Part shown: positions 50,699 to 61,046 of the stretch, in pieces
Numbering within the stretch: the first letter of the stretch is position 1
Layout of the letters: every line of letters starts with the position of its first letter
Origin: Membranipora membranacea
Taxonomy: Eukaryota; Bryozoa; Gymnolaemata; Cheilostomatida; Membraniporidae
NCBI GenBank assembly: GCA_914767715.1
Contig: OU612065.1
Span: forward strand, 34,968,001-35,032,000
DNA length: 64,000 bases
Direction: 5' to 3'
The notes under the pieces: generated by a model
What the model was told of the DNA's origin: nothing
Databases searched by the model: none
Seen by the model: the letters and a program-made list of their open reading frames with translations, nothing else
Translations under genes and position numbers: made by a program

Positions 50699-50743
50699 GG
50701 AAGCTTTACTCAACGATCTACTAGTGTCTTATAAACTTATTAA

Positions 50744-50790
50744 GACGCAGCTGATGATGATGAGGATGATGATTATAATGATGATGATAA
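50744..50790. repeat. GAT trinucleotide-rich tract
   Basis: An imperfect (GAT)n tract lies just downstream of the last prominin codon, probably in its 3' UTR. It is simple sequence. Confidence 0.8.
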
Positions 50791-51956
50791 GAATCTATAT
50801 TATAGATGATCTCCAAAGACTGAGTATCATATATATCCAATAGGTTGTTTATGATATTGATGAACATTTGCTCAATTCCTTCATCATTGCCCTTATCGAC
50901 ATACACTACCGAAGTGTGTCCGAAGCGTTTAACCAATACAATTTAATTGTTGTGCCAAATTATTGCCCTAAAGCCCCAAAATGAAGTGTGTTTATTGCCA
51001 GTTGTCTCTGACCTAGGTTGGATAAATCTAATCGGATCATTATTTTTCTAAATTATAAGTTGTCATTGTGGTAGCCGTGTGATTTGCTGAGATGGTATTT
51101 TGTTGTGCTTTTCCTGACACGATTTGCAACCAATGAATCATAAATCATTGAAAGGTGTCCTACCTTTGTTTTCAAATATCTCTGATTATTTTGCTATGGG
51201 ATATCCAGGGTGTTGCATTATGGGAGTATTTTTGCCTGCTTATGATTATTTTTCCCATCTGCTAATATAGATCATACTTGATATGATTAACGTACGGTTC
51301 AGGTAATAATACCCTTTGCTTATATTTTATAGTAAATACATTCCAGAAGTGTCCCAGTGACTTACTTGTCCAATAAATTAATTTGACTATCTGGAAAACA
51401 AAAACACCAGGTGGGGTATTGAGAGCTCCTCCTGAGTGGTCCAGGACAAAAACCCAGCCTTCAAAGCATTTAAATGATATAAATAGCAAATGGAAGTCCC
51501 AAATGAGCTGATTCTGACATGGATTAACCAATTATAGCATCTTAGACCACTTTATTGAGCAGGGACAGGCAGTGCCTCCCTGCCTCCCTCAGAACTACGG
51601 GCCTGCAAGCTTTGACAGCCTGAGAAAAACACTTAAATACGTATCCAGTTTTACTTCATCAGGATCATGAGGTGGAATATAACAAGCTTTTGATGAGCTT
51701 GCATTCAGAGAACTTTTTTTGTTAAGGGCATCACATTTTGACCGATTACAAATCAGGTGGAATTTCCTCTTTACTAACAACAGCTAACACCATTTAGTCT
51801 TAGCCAACTAAGTTTTGGTGATCACAATCTCAAGGGCTATGAGGCTGTATGCGACCAGTAGTGGCTTTTCAGATGAACTCTTGTCTGCACCTTAGACACC
51901 CATGAGGTAATAATTGCCCGAAAAGTCTTTTTCTGCAACCTGTTTCAACTGATTGT

Positions 51957-52350
51957 CATTTCATACAACACAACAAATATCTCGATGCCTTTCATTCAAT
52001 TGCCTTCTCTTTGATTTAGATAGGACAACTCATATACCCAGATTGCAACAATACATCGCATATCATGTAACATTTTAGGTCGACGGGGTTGTATGCGTCC
52101 ATTGGGTCTAGAGGGAGATTATTGTCAATAATAATTTGGCTGTTCCAGCATGTTGCTAAAATTTAGTAAGGCCTACTATTGATTGAAGATTGACATAAGG
52201 TCATAAGGGCATAATTTGACGTAAGGTCTACTATTGATTTAAGCTTGACATTGGCATTGACATTGGCTTGTAATGCAGCTCTACATTATACTCAGTGTTT
52301 GGTTCTCTGGACTTGCTGTACACCACATGGTAAGCGGTATTAAATGACCA
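51957..52350 (+). repeat. Diverged direct repeat, copy 1
   Basis: This aligns by eye with 54426-54800. Shared blocks include TTTCATACAACACAACAAA, TTCATTCAATTGC, ATAGGACAACTC, GGCTTGTAATGCAGCTCTAC and ATTAAATGACCAATG, in the same order and with similar spacing. A shorter third copy lies at about 54835-54960. It may be a dispersed element or the duplicated 3' flank of a gene. Confidence 0.65.
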
Positions 52351-53221
52351 ATGCTCCGCCTCCTCCTTCCAGCTCATTTATCTACTGGCTGCTGGTCTGC
52401 ATTGTGGTGGTTGAAGTTCAAGCGACATCAGCTGTGTCTGCAGAAATACTCATATTCTCTCCTCTCTGTCACAGAAGCCAACAAAGGGCCAATGAAACAA
52501 AAAATCAGATTTTCTTCCCTGTTTATCAGCAACTTGCGTCAGCATATCCCAACTGTTTAGTCAAACAAAAGGGTTCATGTGCTCTCAGCAAACGATTTCT
52601 CTTTGAATCTGATTAAACAATTCTTATGAGGCAGTATTTTTATTCAAAGTAGTTTCAAACAATATAATGGTAACTAAAGAGCAAACTGCACAAGTATAAC
52701 AAGTCTTTGTTGGTTGTGCGGGAATTCCCCGGCACTAGGAATTTAGAACAGCATAAAAACTCTCAATAAAAATAAAGAGAACAAATAAGGCGTTATATAC
52801 TATTATCGTATTTTGTTTCATCAACACACAAGTAGAATTCATTTGTAGCATAGAGTACTGAGCCTGATGCATCAAAGCCACAGCTGCTATTGCTGAAAAG
52901 GATAATCTTGTTCTACAAACTAAGGTGAGAAAAGCATTTTGAGTGCGTTTCCAGTGTTATACCTTGCCATTCAATGTTTGATACCTGCTGATAAAACCAA
53001 ATTGCAATATCGGTGCTTTCTAAGTGGAGCATCATACACCATATCATTTACATTTTCCGGATGATTGCAATTATGGGGATAGTATCAATGGAGTTCTAGA
53101 CTTTTTCCGAAGGAGTTATTTTGCATTGAAAATATCAGATTGCAGAATTAAACATCTCTTATGTCGACAATATCAGCAATTACTTCGTGTTTCAGATTGA
53201 ATAAAAATCATACGCATTACT

Positions 53222-53650
53222 ATGCCAGCCATAGGAGAACATCAGTGGTCATATTCTAGTTCTGACCTTTGCGACGCGGCTTCATTATGTGGAGTCATCT
53301 GTTTGGTGATCGGAATCCTGAAAGAACTTTGTCAGATGGATGATAAAGAAAGGAGATCTTATATGTGGATATCTGGAATTGTGAAGATCTTCTCGTCTCA
53401 AACAGTAAAACTTACTCCTACTGACTACCTTACTCTTATGCACATGCTTTGCAGTGGAGGGTGTGTGGTAGGCCTATGTTTGTCAATTGTTGGAGCTTTA
53501 CTTGATCTTCTCTTACAAATTAGTGGTGGATCAAAACGAGGTCAAGGAGCGGAAATTATGATGTTATGTGGGATGGCTGTGTCAATGATCTCAAGTTTTG
53601 GTAAAGTAGTGATGATCTTGTGGACTATACTCGGTTTTATTTTGATTTGA
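53222..53650 (+). CDS. Small multi-pass membrane protein of unknown family
   Basis: An uninterrupted 142-codon frame, ATG to TGA. It has hydrophobic segments near residues 17-36 (LCGVICLVIGIL), 73-97 (HMLCSGGCVVGLCLSIVGAL, then leucine-rich) and 108-142 (MMLCGMAVSMISSF ... ILWTILGFILI, possibly two helices). Charged loops separate them (MDDKERRSY; SGGSKRGQG). There is no signal peptide, and the C-terminus is hydrophobic to the last residue. A TTTCAG acceptor at about 53190-53195 suggests an upstream non-coding exon. I do not recognise the family; the layout suggests a tetraspan-like protein of three or four helices. Two possible internal donors exist (GTAAAA near 53407, GTAAAG near 53600), so it could splice to the open exon at 54050. 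Confidence 0.55.
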   Translation: MPAIGEHQWSYSSSDLCDAASLCGVICLVIGILKELCQMDDKERRSYMWISGIVKIFSSQTVKLTPTDYLTLMHMLCSGGCVVGLCLSIVGALLDLLLQISGGSKRGQGAEIMMLCGMAVSMISSFGKVVMILWTILGFILI

Positions 53651-54049
53651 TGCAGGAACCATCACAAATTGACTGGAAGTTATTGTCCAGGCTTGGTGGT
53701 TGAATTACTATTTAATCCACGAAATGAATGCAAAAAATCATGAATTTCATAAAAAATGATGAAATGTTGGCAAAAAAATTATCTTTTAACCAGATGACTC
53801 AATTAAAACGCACTTCTACATATGCTAGAAGCGTCAAATTTTTTTGCTAACCACATTATGACGATATCAATATATGAATCATTTTGGGTCACTCTATCAC
53901 TATTTCCCTTCATTAAATGCAGCATTATTTTACCTTAGTCATTTCGGTACACATGAATGGGGGTTAATGTGATCACAGTACACTCTTCATTTTTTAATAC
54001 CTATAAGATAATTTGTCAAGTCTTATGAGCTTGCCTCTTCCACTTTCAG

Positions 54050-54418
54050 GCCACCAAGTTTCAGTATCTTGCCCAGATCATAACCTTACAAGCAAGTACA
54101 CATCAAGCAACACTATTAGCAATGACGTTAGTAACAAGATCTCGCAAATCCCTGTCAAAGAGTAGCAAATTCAAGCAGAATCTAAGCATTGTATCTCATA
54201 CCATCTTACATTGTACAGGGGCACACACAACAATTCCACTGCGTTATGTTGTGTTATGTAATATTTCAAAACTTCTAGACTCTAGTGTTTTGTCAGATCA
54301 GGGAAACACATTTCTTCTCAGCTGTAAACTCTTGATTACGTATTTTTCACATGTTTTGAGTACTGTGAATAAGATATCCTTTCCGACAAGTCTTATTATG
54401 CAACTTGTTTCTGCCTAA
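54050..54418 (+). CDS. Possible terminal exon of an unknown gene
   Basis: A strong-looking acceptor (CTTCCACTTTCAG) is followed by a frame open from GCC at 54050 to TAA at 54416-54418, 122 codons. The product looks helical and non-repetitive (ATKFQYLAQIITLQ ... LLSCKLLITYFSH). It lies 0.4 kb after the small membrane-protein ORF and immediately before copy 2 of the direct repeat. It may be the last exon of that gene, of a separate gene, or chance. The second frame from the same acceptor is also open for about 38 codons, so the frame is not certain. Confidence 0.3.
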   Translation, partial: ATKFQYLAQIITLQASTHQATLLAMTLVTRSRKSLSKSSKFKQNLSIVSHTILHCTGAHTTIPLRYVVLCNISKLLDSSVLSDQGNTFLLSCKLLITYFSHVLSTVNKISFPTSLIMQLVSA

Positions 54419-54425
54419 CTAATGG

Positions 54426-54800
54426 GCATTTCATACAACACAACAAACATCTCCACGTGGCTTCCATTCAATTGCATTCTCTTTTTCTTTCGGATAGGAC
54501 AACTCTTATACCAAGCTTGTAACAAACAGTACATACTGTATTATGTAAGATTTTGGGTCTCTTTCGCTGGGTGCATTGCAATGGTTCAAGAGCTAGATCA
54601 TCTTGAATAAAAGTTTACCTGTTCTATTCTGTTGATAGAATCTATTGTAAGGTCTTGATTCAAGCAAGATTGACATATTAATGGTTCAATTTTGCTGGCT
54701 TGTAATGCAGCTCTACAAGGTACTAGGTGTTTGGTTCTTTAGGCTCTCTACCCCACATGATAACTAGCATTAAATGACCAATGGTCTGCCTCAATAGTAG
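54426..54800 (+). repeat. Diverged direct repeat, copy 2
   Basis: Partner of 51957-52350. It starts a few bases after the stop of the candidate exon at 54050-54418. A partial third copy at about 54835-54960 repeats the TTCCATTCGATTGCC and GGGACAACTCTTACC blocks. Confidence 0.65.
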
Positions 54801-54960
54801 GGATGGGAATAAAAACAATAGCTTAGTCTGAACCAATCATTAACCCGACAAGTTTTCAGCAACTTGTAACATAGACCCCATACCTTCCATTCGATTGCCT
54901 TCCCTTTGATTCCGATGGGACAACTCTTACCCAGCTTGTAACAATACCTAGTCTCTTTGG

Positions 54961-56660
54961 TTGCGTAACATGCATAATAAGTCCGGCAAATTTCTCCTAT
55001 AGCCTGCTAATCCCAATCTACCTGACTCGGTCAACTTGGATTCAAATCTACTTCTGAGAAAAACGGTCAGTTTGTCAATTAGCAGTATCATATTATAGTG
55101 TCGGTGATTACAAATCTTACTAATACCAGTCACATGCTATTCTCTCTCAGTCCAGTCATAACAATTAATAGATAATTTTTAGACGTGCAAACAATTCATA
55201 GCAGAGACTGTAAATAGAAATAATATCTATAGTCTCTATAAACCTACTGCCTGCATAGACTGTCAGCTACATCTAATTCCTATATTGTATTTTTATTGTT
55301 AAACATATTTTTGTTTTTGGTCATCATGGTCATATTCCGTATATTAGTTGAAGCTTTAGAAGCCAAAAAATAGTGGAGATCCTTTTATCAAAGTGTTCAC
55401 GTAAATGTTTTTGATGCAGAGCATGAATTTCACTACTTGCAACTCAATAAGATAAATCGGAACCTCAGCAAGAACTATTCTCCACTTAAAGAGCTCTCAG
55501 GTTCCTGCAAAGTGACTACGGTTCAGGACAGCCGCCAATATAATTTGTCATCATTCAGTAAATGAGGTACGCTTCCAATATAGCATGAAAAGGATTTGTT
55601 CCTCGGTGATGACCAGGATTAATTTGAAGCACATGAAGTATGATGTATATACACCAAAGGGTGCTTCAATGCTTAGGACTGGAACAATCAATCATAAAAA
55701 CTCAATCAGTGCAAGGGATTCAGGGTAGTGAATAGCGAGCGTGCTAATCAATTGTGCCATCTCATCAATCCCAGAAAAAACGGGGTGAAGCTAGTTATCA
55801 TACTTACTATTCACTACATGGAGTCATACACTCACCTCCCACATGCTCATTCTATTCTACCCTAAGCAAAACAGCATAAGATAACACATACGAATACGAT
55901 TAAATATAAGCTAAAGTTTAGTTACGCTAGTTTTTGACTTGCTTTATGTTAGCTAGTACTAAATTTAAGCTAGCTTAGATAGAAGTATATAATTTTAGGT
56001 GATGAGGGTGAGTAAATATTAGCTAGTCATAAGTTTAGCAATTTTAGGCCTGTGCGAAAGGAAAAACCTCCTGCGAATACTTTACTCCTCTAGGGTAATT
56101 GCTTGGTGCCAATTTTATGCACCCGATGACTGCATATAAAAATCTAGGGTGGCAGCAATATTCATATCTGTGATGTGTATTGACCAAGACTTTCATCGTT
56201 GTTTGCTGGCTTTAAACTCATATCTAAAATTATTCCATACTGGCTTTCTGACACTAATATATCAGACCTGTTTGTTAGTTGTGAGAATTGTTGTCAATCC
56301 ATTGATTAGGACTTACTTATCTCTCTAAATTATCAGTATCAGATTATTGTTATACGGACACATCATATCAGGTTTTTTTTATCTACCATATATATCACAA
56401 AATTCAGACTATCAGGCCAAGCGTTATGTGAGATAAGACCACACACTTGTCACTACAGATTTTGTTTATGACGAATCTGTAGTGACGAACAAGGTTTTGT
56501 TTGTAAGAGTATCTTCCCAAATTGCTATAAAATTCATTACATTGACTGTTAGGATGATTAGAGCTGTACCAATGATTTAAGATAATAGTTGCAAATGCTA
56601 ACAATCAACACTCTCATTGTTAATTGTGCAATGTTATCCCTTTCAGCCATCTTGCAAAGG
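54961..56660. other. Non-coding interval with repeat relics
   Basis: AT-rich sequence without a supportable gene. It contains a palindrome at 55203-55236 (AGAGACTG ... TATAGTCTCT) and a probable SINE relic near 55.7 kb. Confidence 0.45.
55690..55785 (-). mobile_element. Decayed tRNA-like SINE relic
   Basis: On the minus strand GAGATGGCACAATTGATTAG followed by CACGCTCGC resembles a Pol III A-box region with D-arm sequence. The B box is degenerate (CTGAATCCC). It cannot be a functional tRNA and has no close copy in the window. Confidence 0.35.
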
Positions 56661-56664
56661 TGTC

Positions 56665-57032
56665 CATGTTGCCTTAAAGACTTAGTTTGAGGCTGCTCTT
56701 TTGTATCACATCTTATTCTCCATATTTTATTCTATCATGTGAGCGATTTTCAGCTTTAGAACCCAAATATTGAGGAAGTTATGGCCTCTCAAACTTCCAG
56801 GGTGATTGCCTTCAATCGGCATTGGGAATAAGCGGATGTTTCCCCTGGGGTACTTCACAACCATAGACATGTGTTTTGTCTATGGTCATACTTATTATGA
56901 GTTAATACACTAATAATCACACAGATAAGATGATGATCAAAATTCAGACCAGGGTTGGAATCGAACCCGGGTCCACATGTCTATAGGCAACGACGCTACC
57001 ATCTCGTCACCTGGACCAACTAGGTGAACTTG
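56665..57032 (-). mobile_element. tRNA-derived SINE, left arm of a head-to-head pair
   Basis: The minus strand begins near 57030 with a tRNA-like head. A GTCCAGG/CCTGGTC acceptor pairing has one mismatch, GACG/CGTC closes the D stem, and the B box is GGGTTCGATTCC. The anticodon and T stems do not fold properly, so it is not a working tRNA. A body of about 300 bp follows, ending near 56670 at AAGACTTAGTTTGAGGCTGC (plus-strand reading). The whole unit is the reverse complement of 57036-57347 with moderate divergence. Confidence 0.7.
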
Positions 57033-57347
57033 TAGTCAATATAGCTCAGTATTAGCGGCGTTGCCTGCAAAGCCATTTGGACCTGGGTTCGAGACCGTTA
57101 CAGATCTGAACATTTTGATCATCAACATATTTATTAGTGTATCGTAATAAGTATGATGGTTGTGATGTACCCTAGGGATTGCCGGCTGATTCTTACTGCC
57201 GATAACTTGCCGTCACCTTGGAATTTGAGAGGCCATAACTTCCTCAATATTTGGATTCTAAAGCTGGAATTCACTCACATGATAGAATAAAATATGGAGA
57301 ATAAGATGTAATACAAAAGAGCAGCCTCAAACTAAGTCTTTAATGTT
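57033..57347 (+). mobile_element. tRNA-derived SINE, right arm of the head-to-head pair
   Basis: The plus strand begins TAGCTCAGTATTAGCGGCGT (A box) and has GACCTGGGTTCGAGACCG (B box). It continues with the same body as the left copy, through TTTGAGAGGCCATAACTTCC and AGCAGCCTCAAACTAAGTC. The two heads are nearly adjacent, so transcripts would diverge from one point. Confidence 0.7.
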
Positions 57348-57460
57348 CATGAATTGGGACCACTCAAGATCAACACAAGATCAATATTAATATGTTAATA
57401 TTCCTGTCAATTTATATATACACTCTTGTAATATTTATTTGGTGACAAATCGCTAACCAG

Positions 57461-57852
57461 CTAGAGGGAAAAGGTTATTTGTCTCTTTGTGGTTCTACAC
57501 ATGGATTGCCCGTATTTATCTATTTTTGCTCTACGAGCAGACTTTTTCTTTGTATTTATTTTAATACGAGAGTTTAGGTGGTGCTGATTGCCTTCGGCTA
57601 TATTGATGAAGTTTTCACTGCAAGAGGCGTGCAGGAAAGTTGAGATGATTTGCAGTGCTTCATTGCCAAACCTCTGTTCATAGTTGTCAGTGAAGGGCAT
57701 CAAAATCTGACTAACAGAGCGCTGGATCCTCTCAAATCTTGTTTTGTCAGTGTCTGATAGCAGACTGTACCATGCAGGGCGGGCCTAGGCGATTAAAGAC
57801 TTAATATTAGCTACTTAGAAGGCTTTCAGGCCACCGCTGGAGGCTTTCAGTT
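57461..57852 (-). mobile_element. 5'-truncated LINE reverse-transcriptase fragment, older family
   Basis: Reading down the minus strand from about 57786, a frame encodes ARPAWYSLLSDTDKTRFERI and then a C-terminal tail ending TTKRQITFSL at 57461. It matches, residue for residue in many positions, the end of the intact LINE ORF (WFQFISEADKEKLEKVQ; NPTKRKSAR-like and CRT-KRQ motifs). It is clearly a diverged relative rather than a copy of that element. The endonuclease and palm domains are absent. The first 130 bp have a paralogue on the plus strand at 62480-62640. Confidence 0.75.
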
Positions 57853-60800
57853 TCAGTTTATTTTACATTCAGTATCATTGTATGATAAAAACGAATGTTA
57901 ACAGTGTAAAGAATAAAAAAAGTCTACTAGGCAAAATTATCACTTGTTCAGATAAGACATAAAAAATGGGAAAAAAGATTTGGCATGTTTTTGTGTTCGG
58001 CACACAACAGGCCCAAAAATAGTGTTTCGACTAGAGGATATTCTACTGCTTGTATTAAAGTGTACTCTACTAAAAAGTGGAAGCGGTGGATCAGAGGCTA
58101 TTTTGTTAAAGCGTCGTTCGCCAAGAGTAAATATAAAATCACATATATAGGATGTTTTGATGTTTGTTTATTTAGACATTTCCGGTATCACTCCTAAAAA
58201 GGTTGACAAAATTGAAATGTTTACATAAAAATTGATGGAAAAATATTGCACTAGTTGAAAAATCTCATATAAAATTCAAAAAAGCTGTTCTGCCGTTTTA
58301 CAGTGCGGCATTTGCTGGGTCGGTATTTGTCGATTACTGCTTTACGGGCGGATTTTCTTTGAGTGTTAGGTCTGATTCTATTGTTCAGCGGATGGGTATT
58401 ATTGGTTGAAATTTTTAAAAAGTGTTCGCTGCATAGAGACATTAAGAAGTCGGATATATAGGGTAAGGCTAGCTTGGTCAGTCTATCGTCATAGTGCTCT
58501 ATGTGTGGCATCATCATGCGTGTAGCGTATCTCTGCACTTTCTCTAGTTTCTCTTTATCGGCTTCGGAGATAAACTGAAACCATACTGGGCAGGCGTAGG
58601 AAAGAACGGGTTTGACATTGGCAGCATAGAATGTTATCAGTCCTGCGGTGTTCATACCCATGGTCTTAAGCTGCTTCATCAGATACAGTCTGCTATTGCA
58701 TTTGCTCACGACAGAGTCTATGTGGTCACTAAAAGACAGTTGAGAGTCTACAGTGACTCCTAATAGTTTAGCAGATTTAGATGGGGAGATAAAAGTATCA
58801 TCACTGGGGTTTACATCGAGGTTCATACCAGGTCGGTCAGAAAAAGCAATATTCAATACAACAGTCTTACTTGAGTTGAGAAGCATACTGTTTTCTAAAG
58901 ACCAACTATTAGCATTTGATATAGCATCAGAGACATTGTCATCGGTGAGGTTTACAATAGGCTTATAAAATGTGGTGTCATCTGCGTACTTCACACAATT
59001 AAAACCTTCAGCTTTCAAGTCATTAACGTATATCAGCCAGAGAATAGGCCCAAGCTTAGTGCCTTGTGGTGCACCAACATCAATGGGCTTGTATGTGGAA
59101 AATTGTCCAGAAAACTTGACACACTGCTGTCTTGAATTTAGAAAACTTCCTACCAAGTTGATAACATTGGAATTAAATCCTAGCGAGTTCATTTTAGACA
59201 ATAAGATCGGGTGTTGCATTCTGTCGAACGCCTTTGAAAAATCTAAAACTGCGTTCTGGACAAATTTAATATTTGAGTTCTGATCAAGAGCTGATGTCCA
59301 GTCATCGAGTAGCTGCAGTAGTGCGTCAGTGGTACTCAGTTTCTGTTGGTAGGCATATTGATTCACATCTATTACATCAGCGAGATGTGTCGTCATCTTA
59401 CTTAGGATCACCTGCTCTAGGAGTTTGCCGAGATGAAATAATAGGCTGATGGGTCGGAAGTCTTTGTAGATGGTGGGAGTTTTGGTCTTCGGTACTGGAA
59501 CTACTTGCGCGCGTTTCCACATATCAGGGAATGTGCCAGTGTCGAGTGAGTGGTTGATAATATCATGTAGAGGAATTGATACATCCTCAATGGCTTCCTT
59601 GGACACCCATGTTGGGAAGTCTTCGGTTGATGTAGCCTTTGAGGTGTTCAGCGTTCTCATCAGCATTTTAACTTCACCTATACTAAGGTGTTGTAGTTTT
59701 GTTCTGTTTGTCGTTTGTTGGGCAGGTTGCGGGGTAGCTCGTATTCCCCCGACTTCTATGTAGTAATTATTCAGATTATGGCAGAATTCAGCGTTAGGTA
59801 GTTTCTTGTCCTCGATGATGATATGATCAGATTTGTGTAACTGTTGTGCTTTATTGGTGAGTTTTTTAACGGTGTCCCACCATTCTTTAGAGTTACGATT
59901 TTTATTAAGAGTCTCGTTCACATATTTTCTTTTGCTGGTGCGTACTAGTCTCTGTACCAGAGCCCGTAGCACTTTGTATGATGGGCATTTGTCTTTGTAT
60001 GCCTCATTTCTTGCAGAGATTGTCTTCATAATAGTGTCAGACATCCATGGTGGTTTGTCGGCTCGTACCTTAGTAGTCTTCATTGGGCAGTGCTTGTCAA
60101 GTGTTTTATTAATGATGCTGTGCATGGTGGTAACCTTGCTGTGGACATCATTAGCCTGTAAAACTGTATCCCAAGATTCTCTTGCTAGGTAGGCGAGTAC
60201 ATCGAGTTTTCGTTGTGGTGTCACTAGTCGGCGTTTTGTTCTAATATATTTAGTTGATTCTATGCCCTCTCCTTTTAGGTAGATACAGCAGTGGTCATTG
60301 TTTGCTATGGGGGCTAGTTTCTCACTTGTGCTGTATTGCGGTATGTCAGTTAATATCAAATCCAGCATAGCTTCTTCCCTAGTATTGAAGTTAACCAGGT
60401 TGGAGAGGCCAAACTGAGCAGTGATATCGTCTATGGGTAGTCTGTTAAAATCCCCGCATAATAGGAACTGCGCCTTGGAAAAGCGCTTCGACAGTTTAAG
60501 TATGGTTGAGGATATATAGACTTGAGTAGTGTCCTTATCAGCATTGGGCGGGTGGTAGAGGCAACATACTATCAGGGGTTTGTAGCTACCGATATTAACA
60601 AGTACCCATATGGCTGAGAACGTTCTTGTGGTATGAGATGATATGGTACTAGTTGTGAGTTTCTGTGAGGTGAGAATGGCAACCCCTCCCCCGATTCGCT
60701 TTTTACGGTTGCAGAAATGGTTTTTATAGCCATCGATGTTTATTGATTGTTCTTTGATCTCATCAAGCCATGTTTCGGTTAAGCATATTATATCCGGCTT

Positions 60801-61046
60801 GTAAATGTGCACATAGCCTGTAAGCTCACCAAGTTTCCATTGGTTTAATGATCTGCAGTTTGTGTACAAAACGGAGGGGAGTGCAATCGCATTGGATCTA
60901 AGTGGAACTGACTTGACGGCGTTCTGACTTGGTGCCAATCTATGAATGGACGGTCTGAGTTTTCGTTTGCCAGCTCTGCAACCTCGTTTAGTTTTTCTAT
61001 AGAATAATCCATTTTCGGTATATCCATGTTTACTTAATTGTCTCCG
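57853..61046 (-). mobile_element. CR1/jockey-like non-LTR retrotransposon, apparently full length
   Basis: The element is about 3.2 kb and holds one long intact ORF. Its 3' end on the minus strand is AATAAACTGAAACTGAAA, a short CTGAAA tandem repeat instead of poly(A), as is common in CR1/L2-type LINEs. Boundaries were set by comparison with the paralogous locus at 62.45-62.49 kb, which runs directly from CCTAGCCAAAT to AAGCCTCCAGCG. Here those two landmarks are separated by the LINE. The 5' UTR is only about 110 bp, and no separate ORF1 is visible. Intact coding suggests recent activity. Confidence 0.8.
58251..60938 (-). CDS. LINE endonuclease/reverse transcriptase, 895 aa
   Basis: Intact ORF with no frameshift or stop. 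Residues 20-230 are an APE-type endonuclease: TNCRSLNQWK near 26, the catalytic-glutamate motif CLTETWLDE at 52-60, GGGVAIL at 83-89, LLCGDFNRLP at 159-168 and the NNDHC histidine motif at 213-217. Residues about 475-790 are the reverse transcriptase: RPISLL at 495, DFSKAFD at 566-572, GAPQGTKLGP at 622-631 and catalytic YADD at 651-654. A thumb with KLLGVTVDSQLSFSDH follows. The C-terminal region (about 840-895) is basic and ends without a CCHC knuckle. It nicks genomic target DNA and reverse-transcribes the element's RNA there. The domain order and single ORF fit CR1/jockey-group LINEs. The first ATG is used; an overlapping frame upstream (61027-60845) is not part of it. Confidence 0.92.
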   Translation of the reverse strand: MAPSQNAVKSVPLRSNAIALPSVLYTNCRSLNQWKLGELTGYVHIYKPDIICLTETWLDEIKEQSINIDGYKNHFCNRKKRIGGGVAILTSQKLTTSTISSHTTRTFSAIWVLVNIGSYKPLIVCCLYHPPNADKDTTQVYISSTILKLSKRFSKAQFLLCGDFNRLPIDDITAQFGLSNLVNFNTREEAMLDLILTDIPQYSTSEKLAPIANNDHCCIYLKGEGIESTKYIRTKRRLVTPQRKLDVLAYLARESWDTVLQANDVHSKVTTMHSIINKTLDKHCPMKTTKVRADKPPWMSDTIMKTISARNEAYKDKCPSYKVLRALVQRLVRTSKRKYVNETLNKNRNSKEWWDTVKKLTNKAQQLHKSDHIIIEDKKLPNAEFCHNLNNYYIEVGGIRATPQPAQQTTNRTKLQHLSIGEVKMLMRTLNTSKATSTEDFPTWVSKEAIEDVSIPLHDIINHSLDTGTFPDMWKRAQVVPVPKTKTPTIYKDFRPISLLFHLGKLLEQVILSKMTTHLADVIDVNQYAYQQKLSTTDALLQLLDDWTSALDQNSNIKFVQNAVLDFSKAFDRMQHPILLSKMNSLGFNSNVINLVGSFLNSRQQCVKFSGQFSTYKPIDVGAPQGTKLGPILWLIYVNDLKAEGFNCVKYADDTTFYKPIVNLTDDNVSDAISNANSWSLENSMLLNSSKTVVLNIAFSDRPGMNLDVNPSDDTFISPSKSAKLLGVTVDSQLSFSDHIDSVVSKCNSRLYLMKQLKTMGMNTAGLITFYAANVKPVLSYACPVWFQFISEADKEKLEKVQRYATRMMMPHIEHYDDRLTKLALPYISDFLMSLCSEHFLKISTNNTHPLNNRIRPNTQRKSARKAVIDKYRPSKCRTVKRQNSFFEFYMRFFN

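Larger units (their letters stand above)
50699..53194. other. Prominin 3' UTR and intergenic DNA
   Basis: AT-rich sequence after the prominin stop. Candidate polyadenylation hexamers exist (for example near 51372), but none is clearly better than the others. The second half contains the first copy of a diverged direct repeat. An open frame at 52344-52616 begins inside that repeat and is not preserved in the other copy, so it is not annotated as a gene. Confidence 0.4.

Noticed and set aside
52344-52616. 90-codon frame with a hydrophobic N-terminus
   Set aside because: It starts inside a repeat, the equivalent frame is not kept in the other copy, and composition and splice signals give no support.
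51957-54800. LTR retrotransposon with the direct repeats as LTRs
   Set aside because: The repeats are too diverged, lack TG...CA ends and a primer-binding site, and no gag or pol sequence lies between them.
56950-57010. A functional tRNA gene
   Set aside because: The acceptor and D stems partly pair, but the anticodon and T stems do not, and the sequence continues as a repeated 300-bp body, so it is a SINE head.
60845-61027. ORF1 of the LINE
   Set aside because: Only 60 codons, overlapping the start of the main ORF in another frame, with no RNA-binding motif.
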